Source: Trebouxia sp. TZW2008
Lineage: Eukaryota; Chlorophyta; Trebouxiophyceae; Trebouxiales; Trebouxiaceae
Length of the DNA: 64,000 nt
Direction of reading: 5' to 3'
Assembly (NCBI GenBank): GCA_002118135.1
Contig: BDIU01000155.1
Location: forward strand, 62,001-126,000
Below the pieces are notes generated by a model, which was not told the DNA's origin, did not search any database, and saw only the letters and a program-made list of their open reading frames with translations. Position numbers and translations under genes: made by a program. Shown one piece after another: positions 1-27,891 of the stretch (positions are counted from its first letter, which is position 1; the number at the start of each line of letters is the position of its first letter).

Positions 1-3992
<3,992 letters not shown>

Positions 3993-4005
3993 GCTTGTCG
4001 TGTTA

Positions 4006-4013
4006 CTTATATA
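4006..4013 (-). promoter_or_regulatory. TATA box of HSP70B
   Basis: The minus strand reads TATATAAG here. Transcription would be expected to start about 25-30 bases on (about 3988-3983), which favours translation from the ATG at 3980 or 3962 over the one at 3992. No transcript evidence. Confidence 0.6.
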
Positions 4014-4134
4014 CTCGACTCGCGCGAGAAACCTGTTCGCGCTGACACTGCTGCGCGGTTACTTAACTCTCTGCTTGTCCTACGATCGACCCGTGCCTGA
4101 TCGTGAGGTGCCGCCGGGTTTTAATGCGATTTAT

Positions 4135-4181
4135 TTCGCAGAAAGTACTAGAAAACGCTGACGTGCTGCGCAATTCTAGAA
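4135..4181 (-). promoter_or_regulatory. Candidate heat-shock elements upstream of HSP70B
   Basis: TTCTAGAA at 4174-4181 is a perfect TTCnnGAA pair, the core of a heat-shock factor site. GAA triplets at 4141 and 4151 and TTC at 4135 add further, imperfectly phased units. The cluster lies about 125-170 bases upstream of the TATA box of a heat-shock gene, which is why I report it; the motif alone is short enough to occur by chance. Confidence 0.4.
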
Positions 4182-4721
4182 GGGTCTCATGTGACCCAGA
4201 CCTGTGGCAATCAATGCAGTGGAATATGCCTGGTTTGTCGGGCATGCTGCAGATCTGTCAAGTTTACCGGCAGGCAAAATCAACTCAGGCTTGCCGACTA
4301 CATGCTGCCGCCTTTAGTCCCCAGGGATGATTCTTGTGCGCAACTTGGTGCAACAGATATCTGCTTTTGCAGCTGCTGCATTGCGTGATGCACCTTGCAG
4401 CTCTCCTGCAAACCTGCATGTGAGCAGCTGAGCAGTCCACCTGCGGCAAGCGAATCTTTGCACAGAGGTGAAACAATGCTGTTACACCGTCACACGCATT
4501 GCACACTGCAGATGCTTTGGGTGTTTTGCAAGCAGCACACAACCTGACTGTAACCCCATAGGGCAAAGGAATGTGCTGCAGTAGTCTGCTAGCAATTCGT
4601 GTTGACTCATAATCGTTAACAAACAGCCTGGGCTAGCATGCGTTGCTGACCAGATCGATCTTGATATATTGAACTAAACCAAAAGCACACAGAATACACA
4701 GCACCTCTCTGCAATGACCAT

Positions 4722-17321
<12,600 letters not shown>

Positions 17322-17539
17322 GTCTTCGCCCTTCGATGGGCCGCAGAAGCAACGGCTGAATCGCTCGCTGAAACCCGTCAAATGTTCAGCATTGACAGGT
17401 TGAACCTGTGTCTGCAGTCAAGTTTAGGTGGAGGTCGGCTTGCAATTGGTTGAGCTTCGCACGTGACTCACATGGTACCCTTATGTTGCTGCGTTTTGGA
17501 GGTCATGCAACCAACTTTGCTTGTCAAGCATGACTTTGC

Positions 17540-17660
17540 GCAACGTGATCATTTGGGGGTGTTTCACTATGTCATAGACTGCCTGAATTTCATGGACATA
17601 TAGTCATTGCCACAGTGTGGCACATGTGATCAGCCTTGTTGGCTGGCTAAAGCATGTAAA
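17540..17660 (+). repeat. Dispersed repeat B, copy 1
   Basis: About 120 bases, including tttgggggtgtttca and cttgttggctggctaaagca, align with 61075-61192 (ttttgggagtgtttca, cttgttggctagctaaagca). The two copies are about 75-80% alike by eye. Confidence 0.75.
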
Positions 17661-17679
17661 ATTATTCTCTCTCTCTCAT

Positions 17680-17765
17680 GTAACGCTCAGTCGTAAGATG
17701 TCCACTCACCAACACTGACTACGATGAACGAAGAAAAACAAGACAAGTATGACAAGCAAGTGGCA
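17680..17765 (+). repeat. Dispersed repeat C, copy 1
   Basis: gctcagtcgtaagatg then tccactcaccaacactgactacg and aaaacaagacaa align with 51450-51540 (tccactcaccatcactgactacgg, aaaacaagacaac). It directly follows repeat B here, so B and C may be parts of one longer element. Confidence 0.7.
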
Positions 17766-18744
17766 AGTAGCATGGCATGCGACAGCAGACGACGTTTTTG
17801 TGGCTGTGTGCATTTGCTTGTCAAGCACAATTTGAATCAGCCGTGAGCTTGCTTGCAGCATGCCATTCAGGTGATTGATTTGCATCATCTGCACATGCGC
17901 AGCCAAGTTGTACACAGCGATGTCTTCGTATCGAAACTGATTTCTAGACATCACAAGCACTGGACATCTTGAGTGACCATTTCACATTACAGCTGCATGC
18001 GCATTATGTGTGTCATGCGCATGCACATCAACTCAAGACAGCATGTTGCAATGTCAGCTCAAATTAAAAGTGCCATCAGTCAGAGACCAGAAGGCGTACA
18101 GCTTTGCTAAGTGCAATGACAGTACAGATTGTGATGCCCGTCTGCCAGGCTCAGCAAGAGTATCTTGCTTGTGGAACGCTGACTCTGACTTGCATCATGC
18201 CTGGACTTGAAAGCTCAGCGCGTCGAGTCGAGCAGAGACAAGGCGAAACGCTTGTCTCCCGTGATCATCATGGGCGCGCAGCCATCAGATCGCTCCACGT
18301 GCAATGGCATATGCACGTTTTGCCTGGATAAGGCAAATTGTCAGCCAATGACATCCCAAAAGTTCTCGGTTACGAAAGGCGTACCTTCTTCACAGTTCTC
18401 ACCTGTACATGCATTGTCCTGCGTGCCGAGACATTGTCATTTGCGGCATCTACAGCTTGCTGCGCTAAGCCTTTGACGCGAGATACGACGTGAGTGAGCG
18501 TGTTCGTCGGGTATCCATAGTCGAGGTTGTGTGTGTGTGTCTGGGTCAGGTTGCCTAGCCATTACGACAGCTGTTCCTCGGTGTAGTGCCTGAACATCCA
18601 AGGTGAGTGTGCTCGACCTATCGCTGAGCTCGACTGCTATGACCTCTTCAATTCACAACGGCGTCGGTTTTAAACGCTTGCTCCTCTGTGCCGCAGGCAT
18701 CGTTGCCAAAGACCCGTCTGTTTACTTGACATCGTCAGCTGGAT

Positions 18745-19701
18745 ATGGATTTTGACAGTAGTTTGTTCGATCTGCCCTTTGAAGATCTAGCATCTCTCAG
18801 CGTAGAACCTCAGCAGCAGCAAGGACAGTCGGGTTCAGTGTCGCCGCTTGATTTTCAAGATTTTTGCAGCGAGTTTGCCGGCAGCGACTTCAGCGCCGAC
18901 CTTTCAGCACCGGCTTGGTTCCCCGAGCCGACATCTGTGCCAGTTGGCTCGCCAACAAACGCTAAGGAGGCAGATGCGACCATGAAAGCAGAGGATCTGT
19001 TTCTTGACGGCCTGGACAAGGCTGCATTCGACCCCCTTGGCTTTGATAGCAGCTATCAGGGCATGTTCAACTATGGCAGCCCCAACGGTGACGCCCAGGT
19101 GGTGCCAGACATGACTCCTGTGGAGGCCAATGCGGCTGACTTCACCCTGCCAACCTTCTCTCAGACACCTGCAGCGCCAAAGAGCACCAGCACTGGTCAG
19201 CTGCCAGCTGCCACAATGCCACCTCCTACTCAGCCATACTCTTGGATGAACGGTTTGGACTACTCTTCCTTTGGGTGGCCAGTGCGCGCACGCCTGCCAA
19301 GTAAGCAGCTTTCTCACTGCTGCCTTCAGTGGTTTTGTTGTTTCTCAGCATTGTATACGCAGCATGCCACGGCTATTCATTGCTGCAGCATTGCCTTCAA
19401 AAGCATATCCGCATTGCAAGCATTTCACGGTGTGCAGTGCAGCTGATTTCACCGCAAGCGTTGTTTTGTGCTACCACGGCTGACAAGAACTGTTGACTCT
19501 GCAGGTGACCCTGCTGCTCGCCAGCAGTCTCTCAGCAGGTATCGTGACAAGAAGGCTCGCCGCTTCAACAACAGCACCAAAGTGCGGTATGAGATGCGCA
19601 AAGTGAATGCTGACAAGCGTCCCAGAATCAAGGGGCGTTTTGTCAAGCCTGAGGAGCTGCAGTCATATCTCAAGAGCATGCCTGCTGCAGAGCTGCAGTG
19701 A
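18745..19701 (+). CDS. CCT-domain protein
   Basis: Probable nuclear transcription co-regulator; CCT domains of CONSTANS/TOC1-type proteins bind DNA with NF-Y subunits. Two exons, 18745-19300 and 19505-19701, joined in phase: 250 residues. Seen: an acidic, Ser/Pro/Gln-rich N-terminal region (begins [19 protein letters not shown]) with no recognisable B-box or receiver domain, then a C-terminal CCT motif at about residues 191-236 ([35 protein letters not shown]). The Arg-Pro-Arg-Ile-Lys-Gly-Arg-Phe core is canonical. The acidic N-terminus looks like an activation domain (inference). It cannot be tied to a particular plant CCT subfamily from sequence alone. Confidence 0.93.
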
Positions 19702-20591
19702 TGTACACAATGGTGATGCAAGTCACAGGGCGACGTTATGTTGGTCTACTACTAGCTGTGCTATCAGAGATGTGTTTGTCAGCCGTGCTATCAGAGATGT
19801 GTGTCAGCCAGATGATTTGGTCAGAACAGTATGTCCATCAAGAATCAGCTGATGTTTGTCATCTTGTCCCTTGCAAAGCCGTTTTTTGCCAAAATTTTGA
19901 GGGACATCAGGTGTGCAAAATGCTGTCAGCACTTTTTCTGCTGACAGCTGATTATGTGTTTTGTGTCATTGTTCATCAGGACAGCTGATGAATGTTGACA
20001 TCATGTTGTGGGGCATGCTATCAGATATTGCATATTGCTTGTCCTTCCCCTTTTGTATAGTGCAGATGACATCATTGGTTTGTATCCTACATTTGATGTA
20101 TTTCCTTATAACAGCCTTGATATGCTTCAGTCAAGGTTTAATTGGGTATTTGATGTTGGACAACACTTTATTTTTGGTTGTATTCACTGAGAAATGTGTA
20201 GCCTCAGAACTCTGCTGTAAAACAAGAGGATGTGGATTCATACGCTGTGGGTTGTAGTGCATATCTGTCTCAATCACTGCCAGAGCCATGCATGTGAGTG
20301 TATTGATGATGCCAGGGATAAGTCTGGTGGCACCCTCTGCATAAACCCTGCTCTGGGCATATACCATGCAGCCCACTTATGCCAATGCCCTTGTGCTGCC
20401 ACAGACTCTTGCCATTTGCACAGACAACAATGTTGCCAAGAGGGTTGTGGTCAGCTCAGCTCATCAGAACATGCGGGTGATCATGAACAGAAGGCATGTT
20501 GCGGCTACCTATCACCGGGCTGGCAAAGGGCGTGGTTCAATCATTTACTGCAAATACAGTTACATGGCTGAGAGGTGTGGCGCTTGAGACT
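19702..20591. other. Convergent 3' region, CCT / LysM genes
   Basis: Contains the CCT 3' UTR; a plus-strand TGTAA is at 20216-20220. From about 20366 there is a plus-strand open stretch listed separately. The LysM stop is at 20594-20592, with a minus-strand TGTAA at 20564-20560, so the two 3' ends may overlap. Confidence 0.4.
20366..20587 (+). CDS. Possible terminal exon of an unrecognised gene
   Basis: After CAG at about 20369-20371 a plus-strand frame runs PTYANALVLPQTLAICTDNN ... VVVSSAHQNMRVIMNRRHVA and ends YSYMAERCGA at a TGA (20585-20587). Codon choice and composition resemble true exons here. I cannot find a convincing upstream exon, recognise no family, and its stop is only four bases from the convergent LysM stop. 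It may be a short real gene, a pseudogene tail or chance. Confidence 0.25.
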   Translation: MQPTYANALVLPQTLAICTDNNVAKRVVVSSAHQNMRVIMNRRHVAATYHRAGKGRGSIIYCKYSYMAERCGA

Positions 20592-23500
20592 TCAATCTTT
20601 CTTGGACTCCTTCCCCTTCGTGCTCTGTATTATGCTTGAAACTCTCTGCGCAGTGCTGAAACTGCAGAGACAGCAAAGGGGTCAGCAGCTACAAAACCGC
20701 ATATTTTGCACAATGGCACCTGCAGCAATGCTGAGAGAGCATGCACATACTTTGAAATGATGCAAAGCATGGAAAAGCAAACAGAAAAAGACTCAACCAC
20801 TCGCAACTGCAGTGCATACATGTGTTACGCCCACAAGTGCTTACACATGGGTTGTACAAAATGTTTGCCTGGTTGAGAGCAGGCAAAGGCATCTTGATCT
20901 GAAGTCAAACTGTGCGATGCTGTTGACGGATGCAATGACTGATTGAGTAGTTTGAAAGACTGAAATATGAGTTGATGAGTCATTTGAGCTGTATGGGGAG
21001 CCCTTTCCCAGACTGTGAATGCTACTGATTGTACAATTGTACAAGACCTTGTTGAGAGCAGCAAGCAAAAGGCTTCGCACCTGGAATTCAGACTGTGTGA
21101 TGCTGCTGACCGATGCTATGGCTGACTGAGCAGCTTGGGTGACTGGTACGTAAAACAATGGGAAAGTTGGGTTGCATCTGGTTGCATTCTCCAGACTTCA
21201 ATTGCTGTTGATTGATTGATTGGTTGACTAACTGTGCAACCTCTTCTTGACAGCAGCAAGCAAAAAGATCTGTACCTGGAATCAGACTGTGTGATGCTGC
21301 TGACTGATGCAATGGCTGACTGGGCAGCTTGGGTGACAGGTGGCGCACTAGGCCCTGCAAGGGCAGGCTGACTGGCAGCCCTTTTGATTCGCTGCAACAG
21401 AGACTCCTTTTTGCCACTGTTGCTGCCTGGTTGGGACTGGCGGGGTTGCTGCAGGCGACTGCTGGTGGGCGGTCTGCCTACGCTTCTGCTGTGTTGTAGA
21501 GGCTGACTGTCTTGACTATCACCTGCAGACATCAACAAGGCGTAATTCACGCTGTGCCACGCAAAACAAGATAGTCTTCAGGTCAACAAGATAAAGGGCC
21601 CTGAGGCTGTTGTTGTTCCCCAGATGCAGCTGCAGGCGACTGCTGTATGGCGGTTTGCCTACTCTTCTGCTGTGTTGTAGAGGCTGGCTGTCTTGACTAT
21701 CAGCTGCAGACACCAGCAAGGTGTGATGTATGCTATGCCAGGCAAGACAAGGTATTCTTGTGTGTCAGCAGGGCAGTTAGCTTGTGCCCTGGGCTGTTGT
21801 TGCATCCCAGCTGCAGCTGTATTCACGCTATTAATGCAGATAGATGCTCAATCTTGCACGAAGAAAAAATGCGCTTTTCTTTATGCTGTACCAGGCAAAG
21901 CAAGGCAGTTTTCTACATCAGCAGGCCAGTCAGATTAGGTGCCCTGGGCTGCATTTGCATTGCAGATGCAGCTGTCATGAGTTTGCATCAAAGTAGCAGT
22001 CTGGCAGTCTATGAGAACGCACAGGACTTGCCATACTGGCGAAGCAATGCTTTCCTGGCTGAGCAAATGCTTTTGCAAATAACGCATACAAGATCTGACA
22101 AGAATGTAGAAGCTGTCTTCTGTACATACAGTGCAAGGCTTGCCCACCTGTGAATTGATCTGAGGTGCCTTCAAGGCAGATGTCGCCGTCTAGACCGCTG
22201 GCACGTTGCGCAGGGGATGTGTCTGTGTTGCGCCGCCGCAACCGCTCATCTATCTGATACCCTGCAGCAATACACTCTGGATTGATACATCTGCCTCCAT
22301 GCCATGCTTATGCGACCAGTTCAGTTCATCATGGACCGACGCTGTGCAGCAGAAGACCTGTCAGCTACTTGTGTTGGTTTGTCAAGATCAACAGCTGACA
22401 TGGCAGGAGCACGGCCTCACAATAACCATTTATTTGATGATCTGCAGCAATACACTCTCCACATAGTACACGTATGCCAGAGCATGCCAACACTGCTACC
22501 AGATTGCCACTTGTCCATGCTGTGAAGCAGCAAACCTGCCTATGCCAACACAAACAGCTGACACGAGGAACTGTAGGCAAGATAGCTGCAGGCTTGAACA
22601 GGCAGCGCCTGCCTACAGATATGTTGACTCAGATCATGCCGGCCCGTGGAATGTGGCTGTGTCCCTCTGTGGTGAAGTCAAACAGCCAAACTGCTGCAAC
22701 CATCACATTGCCAGTATGCTGTCTGTCTGCATTGTCTGTGTGACCCCTAGTGAAGTCCCAACGACAATAGTATTCATTGATTGGTCCATCCCTGGATCAA
22801 GTGATTGGCTGGCTGGCTGATTGCTTGACTGACTCCCTGAGTGACAGACTGGCTGCTTGATTGATGGACTGACTGACTGATCAATCAACTAGATTGGCAG
22901 CACACTGACTCCAGCTTTTGTACCTGCACGTGTGCCCGCTTGCTCATCGAGCCCTGAAGCAGAAGGGTGTCGTGGCAACCCTGGCCGCTCAAACTCTGTC
23001 ATCTCAACCTCTCCAGAGTCTGACCGCCCAACATCACTGAGGGCCCTACCCCTCAAGTGCAGCCTCTCGTCATCAGAATGCCCTGCATTGACAAAGCCTG
23101 GTGATGATCTTTAAAACCCCAAATCAAGCCTCTGAATATCAGAGTGCCCTGCATCGGCAATGCTTGATGACAAGATCACAAAGCTCAATTGATGCCTTGT
23201 GTCATGAGAATGCGCTGCATTGGCAGAGCTTGCTGACAAAGTCTCAGCATGACAACGTGGGACAGCTGTGAGTGACTGTATGCGGGATTGTATGCTTGGG
23301 AGGGCATGCGCGGTATGCTGCACAGGGTCCATGCTGTAAAGGCCCATGCAGCATGCAATATGAAGGTGCTTTGATGATCACAGCGAGTCTACACTTGCAC
23401 AAGGTGCAGCCAGAATTGGACAGGCTGCCCATGTGATGATATATAAGCTATGCCAGCGCAGACATCTGTCTGGCTTCAACAGCAGGAAGAAGCATATGTA

Positions 23501-24612
23501 TTTGGCATTGCAATTGGGATGTTTGCCATCATAAGCAGCCCAAAACCCCAACCTGGATGTTGACGCACTTGAGCACACACAAGCCTGCTTAGCACAGCCA
23601 GTGCATATCAGCATACCTCTGAAGTAGTCGGGTCCAGGCCCTGATGGCGAGGCAGACCCTAGCCCATAGTAGCCTCTCAGTGCATCCAGTGCTGAGCTGA
23701 CATGACTCCCTCTGTCATCCAGCTCACCGCTTTGTGCTGGCAGAGGTACTGGCCTGCCAAACTGGGTCACAATCATGCCAGCAATTGTGGCATACTCTTG
23801 CCTGTGACAGCCAGTGCATAGCTTAACCACAGCCATTATGATGACAGACTCTTTAGTACTACAGCTGCCAGAGTGCCAGCTGCTGTGCAAGAGCTTCATA
23901 TGCCATGCCCAGCATATGCAAAAACAGTGGCCTGCAAAGTAGGTCGCAATCATGCCAGCAATCATGGCATCTTCTTGCTTGTGGCAACCAGTGCACGACT
24001 ACATCATAACGGTTGAGATGACAGACTCTTCAGTCCTGCAGCTGACTCATTTGCGAGAGTGTCAACTGGTGCGCAACGATTCTTGGGTACTGCAGCTGAC
24101 TCAGATTGCGAGAATGTCATTTGCTGTGCCAGGGATGCTGGCTCTGTATGCCAAGCTTGCATTTGCAAAAGCAGCTTGGAAGTACAAGTGCTGAGCTAGC
24201 ATGCCGGAATGTTTACCCTAGTGGGATGGATCTGGAAGGTATCAAAAGGTAGTCCTTTGCAAACATGGCTGTGTCTGACAGCAATCCATTTGATCTCTTG
24301 ATGTCTGCAACCTGCCACACAAAATATGCAGCATAAGACACATCTACTCAATGTGGTCAAAGGTCTGTGCTGCAGAATTGCTAGAGAAAGGGTACAAGGC
24401 CTACCGAGACGTTGTACTTGACTGCAATGCCAGCCAAAGTATCCCGTTTGGTGACCTGAATGCAAGTGCAAACTTGTTCAAAGTATGTACCAGCCACAGC
24501 TGTGTGAGGGGGACATACACAGCTGCATGTCGACCTTGTGTGTACAGTATGAGCCGTTCCCCTGGTGCTGAGCAGTTGTGCTGCTGGATGTGGAAGGACT
24601 GTCATCGTCCAT
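20592..24612 (-). CDS. LysM-domain protein
   Basis: Eight exons (minus): 24612-24535, 24455-24405, 24311-24217, 23801-23617, 23082-22924, 22261-22148, 21532-21286, 20661-20592; all phases agree, giving 332 residues. One LysM domain at about residues 27-67: VTKRDTLAGIAVKYNVS, VADIKRSNGLLSDTAMF, AKDYLLIPSRSIPLG. Around it are low-complexity acidic and Ser/Arg-rich segments; there is no signal peptide or membrane helix, so it resembles the intracellular single-LysM proteins of plants rather than chitin receptors. The ligand is unknown. Phase also allows alternative exons, since copies of exons 4, 5, 6 and 7 with intact splice sites surround the chosen ones. The last exon has no family support and is chosen by phase and a good acceptor. 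Confidence 0.88.
20890..21160 (-). repeat. Two copies of the donor side of LysM exon 7
   Basis: ctgtgtgatgctgctgac (plus) at 21293 in the true exon recurs near 21100 and, altered, near 20910, about 185-193 bases apart. The first copy reads PVTQAAQSAIASVSSITQS followed by a CAG/GTGCGA donor, so it could act as an extra exon. The second is more decayed. Confidence 0.9.
21590..21990 (-). repeat. Two to three copies of the acceptor side of LysM exon 7
   Basis: gtgttgtagaggctg (plus) at 21491 recurs at 21671 (180 bp), reading DSQDSQPLQHSRRVGKPP against DSQDSQPLQHSRSVGRPP. The flanking intron word ccctgggctgttgttg recurs at 21599, 21786 and 21943, spacing 187 and 157, showing further, intron-only copies. 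Confidence 0.88.
22436..22470 (-). repeat. Copy of LysM exon 6 acceptor region
   Basis: ctgcagcaatacactct occurs at 22262 (true acceptor) and 22441, spacing 179. Only the acceptor and its upstream flank are recognisable. Confidence 0.65.
22795..22890. repeat. TGAT/TGAC-rich simple sequence
   Basis: Imperfect runs of TGGCTGGCTGATTGC, TTGACTGACTCC and GACTGACTGACTGATCAATC in a LysM intron. Low complexity, no gene signal. Confidence 0.7.
23130..23225 (-). repeat. Two 66 bp copies of LysM exon 5 acceptor region
   Basis: tcagaatgccctgcattg at 23073 recurs as tcagagtgccctgcatcgg (23139) and tgagaatgcgctgcattgg (23205), 66 bases apart each time. Each includes the CAG acceptor and only a few exon bases. 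Confidence 0.8.
23935..24130 (-). repeat. Copy of LysM exon 4 acceptor side and flank
   Basis: gccagcaattgtggcatactcttgcctgtg at 23778 recurs as gccagcaatcatggcatcttcttgcttgtg at 23954 (176 bp), reading MIAGMIATYFAGH against TIAGMIVTQFGRP. The upstream flank atgacagactctt recurs with it (23841 and 24018, 177 bp). Confidence 0.9.
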
Positions 24613-25309
24613 AGCACCACCCGGGCCCCTCCGCGGCAACCCTGCTGAAGGTTGGCCTGTGTTCGGGGCCCGGGGGGTTGCACGGAATCCGCCCAGCGCA
24701 GCAGGCCCGCGCTGGAAAAAGTCCTCAAATTCAACGAAGGATCACAGATACTTGAGTCTCGTCGACCAGCCAGACAGGCTGCAGAATGTCACAAGCCACG
24801 TTCCGCTGACCCTGACTTGTTGCGTTGATGTCGTGACTTTTTCCAAGTACAGCTGATGCGCCAGCGGTCCAATCCAAGAGCAAGATTCAAGCAATCACAC
24901 GTCTTTACAACACGCAGCGCTTTGCGATAAAAGGTCGATGACACAGGAAACGTTCATGCATTAGGACGTGATGCGAGGCCAAAGCGCCCCCGTTGATCGG
25001 CCCCTCCCACAACTTCCTGTCGCCCTTCTCAAAGGGCGCCTTTGCGGTGACAGTCATCGTGCATGAGCTCCAAGTCGCTGCCAGCAACTTCCAGGACTTC
25101 ATCTGTTTGCAGCTGTTGGTGGGTTGTGTCCTCCATTGAAAATCGTTCCATCTTCAGTCACTCGGTTTGACAAAGCTTGCAGTGATCGGAGAGGTAGACA
25201 GCCTTTTGACACCAACCACGGACGCAAGACACCACCTGCAGACGCAAGGTGGTGCTGAAAAAGCAGACCAGACCTTGCAGCTGCGCTTGAGAAGCGGTGT
25301 ACCAGCAGT
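24613..25309. other. Divergent intergenic region, LysM / KIN17
   Basis: Head-to-head promoters. On the minus strand a GC-rich open stretch continues upstream of the LysM start (LPRRGPGGA just before the ATG) to an in-frame TGA near 24745, so the start could lie in an unseen upstream exon spliced at 24685. No clear TATA box. Confidence 0.45.
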
Positions 25310-27891
25310 ATGGGCAAAAATGACTTCCTCACTCCCAAAGCGGTACGCTCTGCTCACGAGCTGAACACACGCGCCTAGAGCAGCTGCCCAATCACATGCG
25401 TCAGCAGTCTGCCTCGAATTCCTGCTGCCTAGACCTTAACACCCTTCACAGGCGTGATTATTGCTGATCAAAGTTAGCTGGTGACCTGCAGATATCTAAT
25501 CGTATCAAGTCCAAGGGGCTACAGAAGTTGCGGTGGTTTTGTCAAATGTGCCAGAAGCAGTGTCGTGATGAGAACGGCTTCAAGTGCCACTTGAACAGCG
25601 AGTCCCATAAACGCCAGATGGAGATCTTTGGGCAGAATGCTGAACGCGTCATTCAGGGATACTCAGAGGAGTTTGAAGCTGATTTCATGGAGCTCATGCG
25701 CAGATCACATCCCCGCGCCCGTGTAGCTGCCAAGAATGTGTACAATGAATTCATTGCAGACAAGTATCATGTTCACATGAACTCCACCAAATGGTACACG
25801 CTGACAGAATTTGTCAAGTACCTAGGCAAGACAGGTACGCTCACTCTCCTACAGCAGTGTGCTATTCAAGCATTGTTGGCTCGTGACTTGAACATGTAAA
25901 CAGATGATGCTTCCAATGCTGCTGAACATGTTGCATGCAGCACACTCTCTGTGTGATGACTGCTGATTGCCCGGTGCTCAATGTGTGCATCTTCTGTGTC
26001 AATCTGCTGTGCTAAGGGCTGAGCACTGCTGCTGCAGGCAAGTGCCGAGTGGATGAAACACCAAAAGGTTGGTTCATCAGCCTCATACAGGCAGACCCTC
26101 TTGAAGAGATAGGGAAAGACCGCAAAGCTAAGCGTGACAGAGCAGAAAGGGATGAAGAAGAGCGCAAGTAAGTGAATTTCACATCACGGCATGTTCCCAT
26201 GTGTGCATCTTGCTGTATGACAGATATTTTGACCTTGAGTCCCTGCCCCAATTCTCACCAGCATATGTTGTAAACGGCCACACCAGTGCCTTTGCTGGGG
26301 TGTACATAGGCTGTATAAGGATGTCACTGGAAAGGTTACGCTACTTTGCCTCATGTTGCCCATGCTATGACTTGCTGCTTCAGCCTTAGCATGTTTGTCA
26401 CTGCTTTCCCTGTCATTTGCAAGAAAGCTGACATTGAGGCTGAATCTGTCATCAAACATGGCAGGGTACCGGCAGCTTGTGTAGAAAACGTATCTAGGAC
26501 GTAGTAAAGCATATCGGATCAAGTTTGTCCATGTTAGCAGTTGCTTTGCCAGGTTTGGCATGCTTACTGTGTTGCTGCCATCTGTAGGAAGGCTGACATT
26601 GAGGCTCAAATTGAGCGGGCTCAGAAATTTGCCAGGACAGATGAGGGCCCTGCAGCGCCTCAAGGCAGTGAGCTGCATAGGGATGAAACTGATGGCCAGC
26701 CCCTCAAGATTGCTCTCAACTCAGCTGCTGTGGACAGGCCCAATGGCAAGCCACCTCTTGCGCCTAAACGCAGCTCTGCTTTTGATGATGATGGCGGGTA
26801 AGATCTTCGTCTTTTGCTTATGTGGCATAGTGCGTTTGCTGTGCTGTGCATCTGCAGAGCCTGTTTGAGGTTGCATGAACTGTTGAGCTCACTCTGCAAG
26901 TTTGTGCTGTGATGCTGACTGCTGCATGATGATGCCTGTCAGCAAGCAAGGTGCAAGTGGGATCTTGTGCGTTGCAAGCAATTTGCAGCAAGCTGCTGGC
27001 TGTTGCTTGCTGCTGTCTTTGCAGCATGAGCAACCTTTGCTCAGATGGCTGCTGTCAACCAAAAATCATGTCTTGTGTCAAGTCAATGTCATGTGGCCTG
27101 CAGGCATGAACAGTCACAGGCACAAGCACCGGCATCAGGCAGTGCTGCTCGGCCAAAGTCCAAGCTTGAGCAGATGATGGAGGAGGACAGGCGTAAACAG
27201 CAGATCCTAGACAAGCAAAAGGCTGACCGTGCAGCCAACGCCAGTAATGGCAGAAAGGATGAGCCATGGCTGACAGAAGGGATCATTGTCAAGGTTTGTC
27301 TTCATTCATGCAGCTGCAGCTGAATAATCTTGTCATTGTACACTTGACATGCACTTTGTCTGGGCCCAGATGTTCATGCAATTTGCTGTACATGTTTGGA
27401 GCATGACACACCTATTTCATTGCAAGATATTTATTGCTATGTGCTGTGCTTCATTGCACAATGATCAGCTTGATCACGCCCATCTCAACTCTGCACACCT
27501 CACAATGTGCATGTAGAGGCTGGCTCATTGCAGTGTTGGGCATAGCAAGGTTCAGCTTTGCTTGCAGGTCATGAGTAAAGCTCTCAGGGAAGCAGGCTAC
27601 TACAAGAGCAAAGGTGCCATAGTCAAGGTGCTCAAGCGCTATGTGGCAGAGATCAGCATCCTAGATGGTGGCGACATCCTTCAAGTTGATCAGGCTGAGC
27701 TAGAAACCGTCTTGCCTCAGCCTGGTGGCACAGTCATGATATTGCAAGGGCAGTATAAAGGAACCCAGGCAACAATGCTCAGCATAGACGAAAACAAATT
27801 CAAGGCCAGTGTGAGGCTGAAGGAGGGCAGGCAGGCTGGCAAAGTGTTGAGCACGGACTACGAGGACATCAGCAAGCTTGATGCAGACTAA
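25310..27891 (+). CDS. KIN17: KIN17-like DNA/RNA-binding zinc-finger protein
   Basis: Conserved eukaryotic nuclear protein linked to DNA replication/repair and to splicing. Six exons: 25310-25342, 25492-25834, 26038-26167, 26588-26797, 27104-27293, 27568-27891; all in phase, 409 residues (human 393). Seen: MGKNDFLTPKA start typical of the family; C2H2 finger C28-x2-C31-x12-H44-x5-H50; Kin17 winged-helix region with NVYNEFIADKYHVHMN and KGWFISLIQADPLE; a basic/acidic coiled segment (RKAKRDRAERDEEE); a C-terminal tandem SH3-like/KOW part (PGGTVMILQGQYKG). The 11-codon first exon is too short to find without knowing the family. Introns are 150-420 bases and free of exon copies, unlike the neighbours. 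Confidence 0.97.

Larger units (their letters stand above)
3993..4721. other. Intergenic: HSP70B promoter and Ca2+-ATPase 3' region
   Basis: Both flanking genes are on the minus strand. The left half holds the HSP70B TATA box and heat-shock-like sites. The right half should be the 3' UTR of the Ca2+-ATPase; a minus-strand TGTAA (4486-4482), the usual chlorophyte polyadenylation signal, lies about 240 bases past the stop. No coding signal seen. Confidence 0.5.
17382..18744. other. Divergent intergenic region, Ca2+-ATPase / CCT gene
   Basis: Head-to-head promoters. On the CCT side a 5' UTR intron is plausible (GTGAGT at 18603 to CAG at 18694-18696), and a short GT run lies at about 18529. Dispersed repeats B and C occupy 17540-17765. 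A minus-strand open stretch near 17960-17780 begins MSRNQFRYEDIAVYNLAAH and is reasonably protein-like, but I found no splice partners and recognise no family. Confidence 0.5.
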
